A stretch of DNA of 20,935 nucleotides from JAHECQ01 sp047638695 (GTDB taxonomy: Bacteria > Actinomycetota > Acidimicrobiia > Acidimicrobiales > SZUA-35), in assembly GCA_047638695.1 (NCBI GenBank), contig JBLINY010000083.1, positions 1 to 20,935 of the forward strand, written 5' to 3'. Below are positions 7,149 through 14,346 of this stretch, in pieces. A model generated the notes under the pieces. It was not told the origin of the DNA and ran no database searches. It saw nothing but the letters and a program-made list of their open reading frames with translations. A program made the translations under genes and the position numbers. Positions within the stretch are counted from its first letter, which is position 1; every line of letters begins with the position of its first letter.

Positions 7149-7699
7149 CACGACAGGCTCCTTTCGGCGTCGAGACCCCGTTCGCTGATCTCGTCCCTAA
7201 TGCGTCTCCGGGCTCGATGAAGCCGACTCATGACTGTTCCGACCGGGATACCGAGCAGGTCAGCGGCTTCTTGATAGGCGAGACCGTTGAGATCGACGAG
7301 TTCCACAACTTGTCGGAAGTCGTCTGATAGTCGGTCGAAGGCATCTTGAACAACAGCGTCAAAGACTGGCTCGACCACTTCGTCTTCGGGACCAACGTTC
7401 TCGGCGAATTTCGTGGAGCGCTCGAACGTGGCCTCCGGATCGTCGAGGAGATCAGGGGTCTTCTTGCGAGCGCGATTGATGTTGGCGTTTCGCATGATGG
7501 TGAGAAGCCACGCACGGGGGTAGCGGCCATCAAATCGCTCGATGGCGCGGAACGCTCGTAAGAGAGTCTCTTGGACGAGATCTTCTGCGTCAGCGTTGTT
7601 TCTCGTGAGGGAGCGGGCGGTCCGGTAGAGAACATCGAGTTCAGGGAGTACATGGGTCTCAAATGCCTTCGTGGCGTTGGCGGAGGTCATAGCTTCCAC
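7148..7699 (-). CDS. sigR: ECF RNA polymerase sigma factor, SigR/SigH group
   Basis: The 183-residue protein has sigma region 2 (about residues 20-85: FETHVLPELDVLYRTARSLT, then DAEDLVQETLLRAFRAIERF and PRAWLLTIMRN) and region 4 (about 120-175: LSDDFRQVVELVDLNGLAYQ, then EAADLLGIPVGTVMSRLHRARRR). The pattern closely resembles SigR of Streptomyces and SigH of Mycobacterium, which control thiol-stress genes. A zinc anti-sigma factor overlaps its end, as in those systems. I prefer GTG 7699 because a GGGAAT-N18-GTT promoter ends 9 bases upstream, the same layout as before the DUF3179 gene, so the mRNA would be leaderless or nearly so. ATG 7690, with a GGTGGAAG stretch before it, is an alternative start. 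Confidence 0.92.
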   Translation of the reverse strand: MEAMTSANATKAFETHVLPELDVLYRTARSLTRNNADAEDLVQETLLRAFRAIERFDGRYPRAWLLTIMRNANINRARKKTPDLLDDPEATFERSTKFAENVGPEDEVVEPVFDAVVQDAFDRLSDDFRQVVELVDLNGLAYQEAADLLGIPVGTVMSRLHRARRRIRDEISERGLDAERSLS

Positions 7700-7708
7700 C
7701 AGCTCATG

Positions 7709-7735
7709 AACCGGAAGGAATCGAGTCGCATTCCC
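7709..7735 (-). promoter_or_regulatory. SigR/SigH-type autoregulatory promoter
   Basis: On the minus strand, GGGAAT (template 7730-7735), an 18-base spacer and GTT (template 7709-7711) match the consensus of the SigR/SigH group exactly. It sits 9 bases before the GTG of the sigma gene, as expected for positive autoregulation known in this family. Confidence 0.78.
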
Positions 7736-7820
7736 CGGTCCCTCCGTTTTTGCTGGTCACCTTGCGGTGGCGAAGAGACGTCGTCGTTGGGGCGCACCGA
7801 AGCACCCTAACCTGACCCCC

Positions 7821-8243
7821 GTGGAGCATAAGCGCGTAACGGGCGGCCAAGACCCAAACGATCCCTCGGGTGAGCCGGTGACGGTCTACGAGTTGGTTGG
7901 CGGCATGGAGTACTTCATCGCTCTTGTCGATCGCTTCTACGACGCGGTTCAGAGTGACGCGATTCTTCGCCCTCTCTATCCCGAGGACCTCGCCGACGCT
8001 CGACGGCACACGGCTCTGTTCCTGGCCCAGTACTGGGGCGGCCCGCCGATCTACAACAACGAGCGTGGCCATCCTCGACTGAGGATGAGGCACGCGCCCT
8101 TCGTGATAGCCGAGGCCGAGCGCGACCGTTGGCTGGGTCACATGCTCGATTCCGTTGCCGCGACCGAGTTGCACCCCGAGGTAGAGAAGCTTTTCGTCAA
8201 CTATTTCGAACATGCCAGCACGGCCATGATCAATAGCGAGTAG
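7821..8243 (+). CDS. glbO: Group II truncated haemoglobin (TrHbO)
   Basis: The 140-residue haem protein matches the TrHbO family: YELVGGMEYF at the start of helix A/B, RFYDAV with Tyr40 (B10 position), QYWGGPPIY, LRMRHAPF with the proximal haem ligand His91 (F8), and DRWLGHM with Trp104 (G8), a residue characteristic of group II. Such globins bind oxygen and react with peroxide or nitric oxide. I chose GTG 7821 because the family starts close to this point; GTG 7767 in frame would add 18 basic residues that look unlike the family. No ribosome site precedes 7821, so it may be leaderless. It is divergent from the sigma factor gene, but no SigR-type motif faces it. Confidence 0.9.
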   Translation: MEHKRVTGGQDPNDPSGEPVTVYELVGGMEYFIALVDRFYDAVQSDAILRPLYPEDLADARRHTALFLAQYWGGPPIYNNERGHPRLRMRHAPFVIAEAERDRWLGHMLDSVAATELHPEVEKLFVNYFEHASTAMINSE

Positions 8244-8279
8244 CCGCGAGTGTGTCGCGGTTTCGCGGCTTTGTGATTT
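8242..8279 (+). terminator. Hairpin terminator after the globin gene
   Basis: AGCCGCGA (8242-8249) and TCGCGGCT (8263-8270) form a perfect 8-bp stem that starts within the globin stop codon, followed by the modest T-rich stretch TTTGTGATTT. An alternative inner stem CCGCGA/TCGCGG also forms. Confidence 0.55.
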
Positions 8280-8343
8280 GCCCGAAGGTTGACAGATCGC
8301 ACTTCTGGTGCGGGATCTGCGGTCGTCGAAAACGGCGAAATGC

Positions 8344-8372
8344 TTGACTTTGTCATTCGCTACGGCTCTGCT
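8344..8372 (+). promoter_or_regulatory. Possible promoter of the HU gene
   Basis: TTGACT (8344-8349) matches the -35 consensus at five positions; after 17 bases, TCTGCT is a weak -10. A second -35-like TTGACA lies at 8289-8294 and overlaps an imperfect hairpin at 8293-8319, but it has no good -10 at the right distance. Confidence 0.3.
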
Positions 8373-8429
8373 GGTCCCCTGGTACCCCGATTGGCGGGGA
8401 TTGAAGTTCCACGAAGAGGAGATCTCCAC

Positions 8430-8708
8430 ATGAACAAGACTGAGCTCGTTGACGCCGTCGCCGACGCAACTGATGTGTCGAAGAAGGACGCCGGTGCAGT
8501 GATCGACGCCATGTTCGACACCATCAGCAAATGCGTCAGCAAGGGTGAGAAGGTAACGATCCCCGGCATGGTCTCCTTTGACCAGGTCGACCGGAAGGCT
8601 CGCAAGGGCTTCAACCCACAGACCGGTCAACCGATCCAAATCCCGGCTTCCAAGGCAATCAAGATTGCCGCTGGAGCAAAGCTGAAGGCCGCGGCCAAGG
8701 GCAGCTGA
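8430..8708 (+). CDS. hup: DNA-binding protein HU
   Basis: The 92-residue protein is a complete HU/IHF-family histone-like protein: MNKTELVDAVADATDVSKKDA, the dimer helices, then the GMVSFDQVDRKARKGFNPQT arm and the end IPASKAIKIAAGAKLK. HU binds and bends DNA without strong sequence preference. It lacks the long Lys/Ala-rich C-terminal tail of mycobacterial HupB. The start is fixed by a strong GAGGAGAT ribosome site and by the conserved N-terminus; the frame stays open 47 codons upstream, but that part shows no homology. A strong terminator follows about 90 bases after the stop, so it is probably a single-gene unit. Confidence 0.95.
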   Translation: MNKTELVDAVADATDVSKKDAGAVIDAMFDTISKCVSKGEKVTIPGMVSFDQVDRKARKGFNPQTGQPIQIPASKAIKIAAGAKLKAAAKGS

Positions 8709-8717
8709 TCGTCTGTT

Positions 8718-8744
8718 ATCCAGAGGCTGAGAGAGCCCCTGGAT
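8718..8744 (+). other. Hairpin after the HU stop codon
   Basis: ATCCAG-A-GGC (8718-8727) and GCC-C-CTGGAT (8735-8744) pair with one mismatch around a 7-base loop. No T-run follows, so it is more likely a 3' stability structure than a terminator. Confidence 0.4.
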
Positions 8745-8800
8745 CCAAGTAATAGCTTCAACCAGATGTTGCTGGCCAAAGTCGGCATCCCGGCGGACAC

Positions 8801-8856
8801 GAGAATCCCGTCGCTGGCGCCTTCGGGTGTTGGCGGCGGGATTCTCTCCGTTTTCC
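8801..8856 (+). terminator. Rho-independent terminator of HU
   Basis: A perfect 10-bp stem, GAGAATCCCG (8801-8810) with CGGGATTCTC (8837-8846), encloses a further small stem capped by TTCG (CGCC-TTCG-GGTG). It is followed by TCCGTTTTCC. The T-run is on the plus side only, so it serves HU rather than the opposing fabZ. Confidence 0.8.
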
Positions 8857-8878
8857 GCCTGCTCGAGCCGAAACCGCG

Positions 8879-9307
8879 TTAGGCGTCGACCATCACCACC
8901 ATCAGCTCCGCCTGGCAGGCGAGCTCGCCGTCGACGGTTGCTCTTCCGACTCCCTTGCCGCCTCGGCGGCCGAGTCTGGCGAACACAACTTCCAGCTCGA
9001 GGGTTTCGCCGGGAACGACCTGGCGTCGGAACTTGGCTCCATCGACGCCTCCGAACAGCGGGATCTTGTTGACAAAGTCAGGATTCGACATTGCTCCGCA
9101 GGCCCCGACCTGGGCCAGTGCTTCGATCATCAACACGCCGGGCAAGGTGGGCCGGCCGGGAAAGTGCCCGGCGAAGAAGTACTCGTTGCCGGTGAGCGTC
9201 CATCGGCCGACGGCGCGCTCACCCGGGGTCAGTTCGATCAACTCGTCCACGAGGAGAAACGGGGCCCGGTGGGGGATGAGGTCTTCGGGGTGCGGCAGGT
9301 CCCTCAC
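8879..9307 (-). CDS. fabZ: (3R)-hydroxyacyl-ACP dehydratase
   Basis: FabZ removes water from 3-hydroxyacyl-ACP in type II fatty-acid synthesis. The 142-residue hot-dog-fold protein has the catalytic signature GHFPGRPTLPGVLMIEALAQ with His48 and Glu62, an IPHRAPFLLVDE N-terminus and a C-terminal strand ending VMVDA. The GTG start overlaps the bcp stop by four bases (GTGA), so the two genes are translationally coupled. It is the last gene of the minus-strand fab cluster. Actinobacteria such as mycobacteria use HadABC for this step; a FabZ-type enzyme is therefore a mild sign of a different lineage. No enoyl-ACP reductase is in the window. Confidence 0.94.
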   Translation of the reverse strand: MRDLPHPEDLIPHRAPFLLVDELIELTPGERAVGRWTLTGNEYFFAGHFPGRPTLPGVLMIEALAQVGACGAMSNPDFVNKIPLFGGVDGAKFRRQVVPGETLELEVVFARLGRRGGKGVGRATVDGELACQAELMVVMVDA

Positions 9308-9771
9308 GTCGAAGCCTCGAGAGCACCAAGCAACTTGATCGGGGTGTTCTTCGGACTGACCTTGTAGAACGCGGCCGAGATCTTGCCACCGCCGTCGATT
9401 AAAAAAGCGGATCGCACAATGCCCATATAGACCTTGCCATAGAGCTTCTTCTCACCCCAGACCCCGTACTTGACGGCCACCTTGTGTTCGGGATCTGACA
9501 GCAGCGGAAAGCCGAGATCGAACTTCTCATCGAACTTCAGTTGTTTGGCCACCGGGTCGGGGCTGATGCCCAACACTTTTGCTTCGCCGATTTGGGGAAC
9601 AACGTCACGCAGCAGCTCCGACTGCGTCGTGCAACCAGGCGTGTTTGCCTTCGGGAAGAAGTACAACAACACCGGCGAGCCAGCCAGAGAAGCCAGAGCC
9701 AACTTGTGGCCGTGTTGATCGAGCAGGGTGAACTTCGGCGCCCGGTCGCCGGGGCCAAGGATGACGGTCAT
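9304..9771 (-). CDS. bcp: Peroxiredoxin, BCP/PrxQ type, single cysteine
   Basis: The 155-residue thioredoxin-fold protein has the BCP pattern GDRAPKFTLLDQHG, then YFFPKANTPGC with peroxidatic Cys47 preceded by Pro40 and Thr44, and a conserved FPLLSDPEHKVAVKYGVWGEKK region. Family members reduce hydrogen and organic peroxides, including lipid peroxides. Cys47 is the only cysteine; the resolving Cys usually found five residues later is replaced (C-T-T-Q-S-E), so it should act as a 1-Cys enzyme resolved by an external thiol. It lies 95 bases after fabF and overlaps fabZ by four bases, so it belongs to the fab transcript. A TACGAT element lies 8 bases before the ATG and could drive a separate leaderless transcript. 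Confidence 0.92.
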   Translation of the reverse strand: MTVILGPGDRAPKFTLLDQHGHKLALASLAGSPVLLYFFPKANTPGCTTQSELLRDVVPQIGEAKVLGISPDPVAKQLKFDEKFDLGFPLLSDPEHKVAVKYGVWGEKKLYGKVYMGIVRSAFLIDGGGKISAAFYKVSPKNTPIKLLGALEAST

Positions 9772-9866
9772 GGTCAGGGATCGTAGTCAAGGCCGACCGC
9801 CAGCTCACGCCGCCGTCCAGCTCGCGTGCTGACCACGTGAGCGCACGGCGATCGGATGTTCCTGCG

Positions 9867-11063
9867 TCAGGCTGGACCGAGGACCAAACAGCCGTTGTGA
9901 CCGCCGAAACCGAAGCTATTCGACATAGCTGGACCTGGCGCCCAGGGTCGACCAGCGGGATCGGTGACCAGGTCAATGGCGGGCAGCTCTGGATCGCGTT
10001 GCTCGAAACCGATTGTCGGCGGAACGACCTGATGTTGCATGGCTAGGACGATGGCCGCGGCCTCGAGCGCTCCGGCCGCGCCAAGGGCATGACCGGTCAC
10101 TCCCTTGGTCGAAGTGACGATGGGCCCGTCTTCGCCGAATACTTTCGTGATGGCGTGGGCCTCGGCCGCATCATTGAGCGGTGTGGAAGTTCCGTGGGCG
10201 TTGATATGGGCCACGTCGGCGGCTGCTATGCCCGCGTCATCGAGGGCCAGCTCCATGCAGCGCACGGCGCCGACTCCACCGGGTGCTGGTGCGGTGATGT
10301 GGTGCGCATCGGCGGTGCTGGCCGATCCGAGTGCTTCGGCCAGAATGGCTGCGCCTCGTTCGACGGCGTGGTCCCAGTTCTCGAGTACCAGCACTGCGCT
10401 GCCCTCGGAAATGACAAAGCCGTCGCGGCGAGCATCGAAAGGCATCGAGGTCCCCGACCTGGACATAGCCGTCATGTTGCGAAAACCGGCGAGCGCGGTT
10501 GGCGTAATCGGAGCTTCGCTGCCGCCGGCCATCATGACGTCGACTCGGCCCCAGCGAATGAGGTCAATGGCGTTGCCAATGGAATGGGTTCCGGCCGCGC
10601 ATGCGGTGACGATGCTCTCGCATGGGCCCTGGAACCCGTGACGCATCGAGACTGAAGCCGCGGCGGCATTCGGCATCATCATTGGAATCAGGAAGGGTGA
10701 GACGCGTCGATCACCGCGCTCGTGGCGAATGACGATCTGCTCCTCGTTGGTGATGATGCCACCGATGCCGGTACCGATCATCACCCCGGTGCGGGCCGGA
10801 TCGGCAGTGAGTTCACCAGCCTGGGCAAGTGCCTCGGATGCGGCGGCCAGCGCAAATTGCGAAAATCGGTCTGAGCGTCGCGCCTCTTTTGGGTTGTCGA
10901 AGTAGGGCGCGGCGTCCCAATCTTCGACCTGGTTGACGTCGCCAGCAGAAGGAGGCGCAAAAAGACCCTGCCAGAAGTTGTCACGGCCAATGCCGCAGGT
11001 GGCGACGACGCCGACGCCCGTTACTGCGACCCGCCGACCGCGTTGGCCGTCAGCGGTGGCCAT
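9867..11063 (-). CDS. fabF: 3-oxoacyl-ACP synthase II (KAS II)
   Basis: FabF condenses malonyl-ACP with a growing acyl-ACP. The 398-residue thiolase-fold enzyme carries the full Cys-His-His triad: Cys155 in VTACAAGTHSIG, His290 in NAHGTSTPLND and His325 in KGVTGHALGAAGALE, and it ends with SNSFGFGGHN. The length is slightly below the usual 410. ATG 11063 overlaps the acpP stop codon by one base (TGATG), showing tight coupling of condensing enzyme and carrier protein. It may elongate common fatty acids; nothing suggests a polyketide-type chain-length factor, since all catalytic residues are present. Confidence 0.96.
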   Translation of the reverse strand: MATADGQRGRRVAVTGVGVVATCGIGRDNFWQGLFAPPSAGDVNQVEDWDAAPYFDNPKEARRSDRFSQFALAAASEALAQAGELTADPARTGVMIGTGIGGIITNEEQIVIRHERGDRRVSPFLIPMMMPNAAAASVSMRHGFQGPCESIVTACAAGTHSIGNAIDLIRWGRVDVMMAGGSEAPITPTALAGFRNMTAMSRSGTSMPFDARRDGFVISEGSAVLVLENWDHAVERGAAILAEALGSASTADAHHITAPAPGGVGAVRCMELALDDAGIAAADVAHINAHGTSTPLNDAAEAHAITKVFGEDGPIVTSTKGVTGHALGAAGALEAAAIVLAMQHQVVPPTIGFEQRDPELPAIDLVTDPAGRPWAPGPAMSNSFGFGGHNGCLVLGPA

Positions 11064-11302
11064 CAGAGTTTGCCGACGACCATGTCGTAGGCCGAGCCGA
11101 CGGTTTCGACGAACTCGAGCTCTTCCTCTTCGACCGTTACGTCGAACTCTTCCTCGAGAGCCATTACCAGCTCAACCAGGTCGAGGCTGTCGGCATCGAG
11201 GTCCTCAGCGAATTTGGCTTCTTTCGTCACCTGGGCGGCGTCCACTGACAGCACCTCAACGGCGCACTTGGTAAATCGTTCGAAGTTCTTTTCGTCACTC
11301 AC
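11063..11302 (-). CDS. acpP: Acyl carrier protein
   Basis: The 79-residue acidic protein carries the acyl chain on a 4'-phosphopantetheine arm attached to Ser39 in the DLDADSLDLVELVMALEEEF motif. Length and charge are typical. The GTG start has a perfect AGGAGG ribosome site 8 bases upstream, the strongest in the cluster, which fits the need for more ACP than enzyme. The 75-base gap to fabG holds a small hairpin, GCTCAC (11328-11333) with GTGAGC (11338-11343), which may separate processing or stability of the transcript parts. Confidence 0.95.
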   Translation of the reverse strand: MSDEKNFERFTKCAVEVLSVDAAQVTKEAKFAEDLDADSLDLVELVMALEEEFDVTVEEEELEFVETVGSAYDMVVGKL

Positions 11303-11377
11303 TGTTGGTTCCTCCTGAACCGCTTGCGCTCACAGATGTGAGCAGGACTACACGCTAGAGGGCACGCTGGGCGCACA

Positions 11378-12112
11378 CTACGTACCCATACTCAGACCAC
11401 CGTCGACGGGAATGGTTACCCCGGTGATGTAATTGGCTTGTTCGGAAACCAGAAACGAGACGGCGGCTGCCACGTCGTCGACCTGGCCAATTCGTCTCAT
11501 GGGTACGACGTCGGTGATTGCGGATCGGGTGGCCTCATCGACGGCATCGAACATGTCGGTCTCGATCGGGCCGGGGGCAACCAGATTCACGGTGACATTG
11601 CGTGACGCAAACTCTCTGGCCAGTGAACGGCCGAGGCCGAGTAGCCCGGCCTTCGACGCCGCATAGTTGGCCTGGCCGGCCTGTCCATTGGCCCCAACAA
11701 TGGAAGACATCAAGACGATGCGGCCCCATCTGGCCTTCATCATGCCCTTGACTGATCGCTTGGCCACTCGGTAGGCGCCCGTGAGGTTGGCGTCGATGAC
11801 CTGGGTGAAGTCGTCGTCGGTCATGCGGAGCACGAGCTTGTCGTTGGTGATGCCGGCGTTGGCGACGAGGACGAGCACGGGTCCGAGCTGCGTCTCGACA
11901 GAATCGAAAGCGGCGTCGACCGAGGACCCGTTGGTGACATCGCATTCGACCCAAAGCAACCGGGCGTCGAAATCAACGGGTTTGGTTCGCGATCCGACCG
12001 CCACGCGATATCCCTGGTCGGCGAGCGTCAATGCGCAGGCCAAGCCGATGCCGCGCGTGCCGCCGGTCACGAATGTGACGCGGCCTTCTTTGAGCTGCTG
12101 TTCTTCTTCCAT
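11378..12112 (-). CDS. fabG: 3-oxoacyl-ACP reductase
   Basis: FabG reduces 3-oxoacyl-ACP with NADPH. The 244-residue short-chain dehydrogenase has the cofactor loop VTGGTRGIG (residues 15-23), NAG at 85-87, the active-site Ser in LMSSIVG (about 136-137), and Tyr150/Lys154 in NYAASKAG. It ends with the common GGLSMGT-like tail. The ATG at 12112 lies 8 bases after the fabH stop and gives the usual short N-terminus; the frame remains open far upstream inside fabH, but this is a shadow. Its place between fabH and acpP supports the fatty-acid role over other SDR functions. Confidence 0.94.
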   Translation of the reverse strand: MEEEQQLKEGRVTFVTGGTRGIGLACALTLADQGYRVAVGSRTKPVDFDARLLWVECDVTNGSSVDAAFDSVETQLGPVLVLVANAGITNDKLVLRMTDDDFTQVIDANLTGAYRVAKRSVKGMMKARWGRIVLMSSIVGANGQAGQANYAASKAGLLGLGRSLAREFASRNVTVNLVAPGPIETDMFDAVDEATRSAITDVVPMRRIGQVDDVAAAVSFLVSEQANYITGVTIPVDGGLSMGT

Positions 12113-12120
12113 CGACTGTG

Positions 12121-13092
12121 TCACCAGGCAGCAGTGCCGGTGAGATCGCCATTCCACTGCACGATCACGCTGGCCCAGGTCATTCCGGCGCCGAAGCCGA
12201 GGAAGAGAACTTTGTCGCCCTGCTTGATGCGACCGCTGTGAAGTGAGTCGGCAAGAGCGATGGGGATAGTGGCCGCTGAGGTGTTCCCCGTCTTCTCGAG
12301 AATCATCGCCGTCTTGTCCATCGTGAACCCGAGACGTTTCCACGCCGATTCAACGATGCGTACGTTGGCCTGGTGGGGGATGACGAGATCGATGTCGTCG
12401 ACGGTGAGGCCCGCCATGTCGAGGCTGGCCTTGGTTGTCCGTTGGATGGCCTTGACTGCTTGGCGAAAGACTTCTTTGCCGTCCATCTGGAGGACATCGC
12501 CGTGTTCGGCGTAGAGAATATGGACGTATTCGCCATCGGCCCCGAGATCCCAGCCCAAGATGTCACCGGCCCCCGACGCATCGCGCTGGACGATTGCGGC
12601 GCCTGCTCCGTTGCCGAACAAGATGCCGGTGTCGCGGGCCGTGTAGTCGGTGATTCGATCGAGGCTCTCGGCTCCGATTACCAGAATGTTGTCCATTCCC
12701 TGCAACATCAGCCCGTTGGCGACAACAAGACCATAAACCCAGCCAGAACAAGCGGCTTGAAGGTCGAAGGCACCGCAGTCGAGACCCAACGCTTTTGCGA
12801 CGGCTGGAGCCGTGCCGGGACAGATGTAGTCGGGCGAGGTGGTGGCAAGCACCACTTGCTGGATGTCGGACGGGCCAAGACCAGCGCGATCCATTGCTTC
12901 TCTGGCTGCCTCTGTCGACAGCTCGGACGTCGAGCTGCCGACGTGGCGCGCCCCGATGCCGGTTCGCTCGCGAATCCACTCGTCTGTCGTGTTCATCGAT
13001 GCCGCCAGATCATCGTTCGTGATGATCTTCTCGGGTAGCGATGCGCCGATGCCAGCGAAACGAAAGCCGGCGGAAGGGGCGGTTGCGGACAT
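12121..13092 (-). CDS. fabH: 3-oxoacyl-ACP synthase III (KAS III)
   Basis: FabH starts fatty-acid chains by condensing an acyl-CoA primer with malonyl-ACP. The 323-residue protein has Cys115 in LQAACSGWVYGL, His240 in IPHQANVRI and Asn270 in KTGNTSAATIP, which together form the KAS III active site. The N-terminal GIGASLPEKIITNDDLA is typical. The ATG at 13092 has an AAGGA ribosome site about 9 bases upstream. The primer (acetyl-CoA or branched acyl-CoA) cannot be read from the sequence. It lies 69 bases after fabD and 8 bases before fabG. Confidence 0.95.
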   Translation of the reverse strand: MSATAPSAGFRFAGIGASLPEKIITNDDLAASMNTTDEWIRERTGIGARHVGSSTSELSTEAAREAMDRAGLGPSDIQQVVLATTSPDYICPGTAPAVAKALGLDCGAFDLQAACSGWVYGLVVANGLMLQGMDNILVIGAESLDRITDYTARDTGILFGNGAGAAIVQRDASGAGDILGWDLGADGEYVHILYAEHGDVLQMDGKEVFRQAVKAIQRTTKASLDMAGLTVDDIDLVIPHQANVRIVESAWKRLGFTMDKTAMILEKTGNTSAATIPIALADSLHSGRIKQGDKVLFLGFGAGMTWASVIVQWNGDLTGTAAW

Positions 13093-13161
13093 GTCAGTGC
13101 GTCCTTGTGGTGGTCGAAAGAGGGAAGGATGCGGCCGGACGAATCATTGTTGCGGCCGACA

Positions 13162-14346
13162 CTAGGCCGTGCGGAGCCAGGCTATGGGTTGCGACGTCGT
13201 GACCCGTTCGCCGCTGAGAGCAAGGATGCCCTGAAGAGTGCCTTCGAATGCCGTGCGAACCTCGGTCGAGCCGACGTGCCCAACGAGCTGGCCGGCGGTA
13301 AGCGGCGATCCTTCGACCAAGCCGGCAAGGGGCTCGAAGACCCCGGTGGCTGGGCTAACGACGAGCCGCTCAACGGCGTAGAGATATTCGCCCTCTACGA
13401 CCCCGCCGGTCTCCGATGCACTAGAGAGACCCTCGAGTAGCTGATCGACGTCGCCGGGCGTGCCTATTGAGATCGTGGTCGTGCCCTTGATCGTACGCTT
13501 GGCCATGCCGGTGAGGATGGTGCCCGGGCCCAGTTCGAGGAAGACGGTTGCGCCGGCGTCGGCCATGTTGTGCAGGGTGTGGCGCCAACGAACCGGGCTC
13601 GTGAGTTGCGCCCCCATGAGGTTTGGCCAATCGTCGGCCGCTGGATGGGGGAGGGCATCGACGTTGGCGAAGACTGGCCGGTTCGGCTGACGGAACTCGG
13701 TGTCCTTGATGGCTTTACGCAAGCGATCCCTGGCCGGTGACATGAAGGGAGTGTGGAACGCACCGCCGACTTTGATCGGCATAGCCCGCTTTGCTCCGAG
13801 CTCCTTGGCCTGGGCCGCAGCAGCCTCGAGCGCTTCTGGATCGCCGGCAATCACAACCTGGCCGGGAGCGTTGTAGTTGGCAACCCACACGTCGCCATCG
13901 GTTCGGGTGCAGGCAAGCTCGACCTTGTCGTCGTCGAGGCCCAGAATGGCAAACATCGTGCCGTCCTGAGCGTCGGCCGCAGTCTGCATAGCGTTCCCCC
14001 GCTCGGTGACGAGCCGGACGCCATCCTCGAAGCTGATGCAACCAGAGGCGGTGAGGGCCGAATACTCGCCGAGACTATGCCCGGCGTGGAAGGCAGGTTC
14101 AACGCCGGTGCGTTCGACCGCGTCGAGTACGATCATGCTCATCATGAACGTAGCCAGCTGGGAGTTTCGGGTCTCCGTGAGTTCCTCTTGGTCGGCGTGA
14201 AGCAGTAGGTGTTCGATGTCTCGACCGGAGACCACGGCAGCTTCTGCCACGAGCTCCCACGAAGGGTGGTCGCTCCAAGCCTCACCCATGCCGGGGGCCT
14301 GTGAGCCCTGGCCAGGAAACGTGAACGCAATCATGACGGAACTCAT
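13162..14346 (-). CDS. fabD: Malonyl-CoA:ACP transacylase with extra C-terminal barrel-like domain
   Basis: FabD moves malonyl groups from CoA to ACP. Residues 1-310 are a complete transacylase: FTFPGQGSQAPGMG, GHSLGEYSAL with Ser91, Arg116 in VTERGNAMQ and His198 in GGAFHTPFMSPA, and LELGPGTILTGM. The usual family length is about 310, but this protein has 394 residues. The extra part (about 324-394) has the pattern of a biotinyl/lipoyl-type barrel: SPATGVFEPL, EGSPLTAGQLVGHVG, AFEGTLQGILALSGERV and TTSQPIAWL. The hairpin that normally carries the modified lysine is shortened to G-S-T-E-V-R, with no lysine. ATG 14334 is an alternative start. It is the first gene of the fab cluster. Confidence 0.94.
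   Translation of the reverse strand: MSSVMIAFTFPGQGSQAPGMGEAWSDHPSWELVAEAAVVSGRDIEHLLLHADQEELTETRNSQLATFMMSMIVLDAVERTGVEPAFHAGHSLGEYSALTASGCISFEDGVRLVTERGNAMQTAADAQDGTMFAILGLDDDKVELACTRTDGDVWVANYNAPGQVVIAGDPEALEAAAAQAKELGAKRAMPIKVGGAFHTPFMSPARDRLRKAIKDTEFRQPNRPVFANVDALPHPAADDWPNLMGAQLTSPVRWRHTLHNMADAGATVFLELGPGTILTGMAKRTIKGTTTISIGTPGDVDQLLEGLSSASETGGVVEGEYLYAVERLVVSPATGVFEPLAGLVEGSPLTAGQLVGHVGSTEVRTAFEGTLQGILALSGERVTTSQPIAWLRTA

Noticed and set aside
8289..8429. N-terminal extension of HU
   Set aside because: HU proteins begin at MNKTEL, and a strong ribosome site precedes ATG 8430.
7704..8639. Long minus-strand reading frame (311 codons) across globin and HU
   Set aside because: It is antisense to two well-supported genes, has no family motifs, and covers terminator and promoter sequences; such shadows are common at high GC.
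10089..10655. 188-codon plus-strand frame inside fabF
   Set aside because: It is antisense to a fully conserved KAS II sequence and has no recognisable motif.
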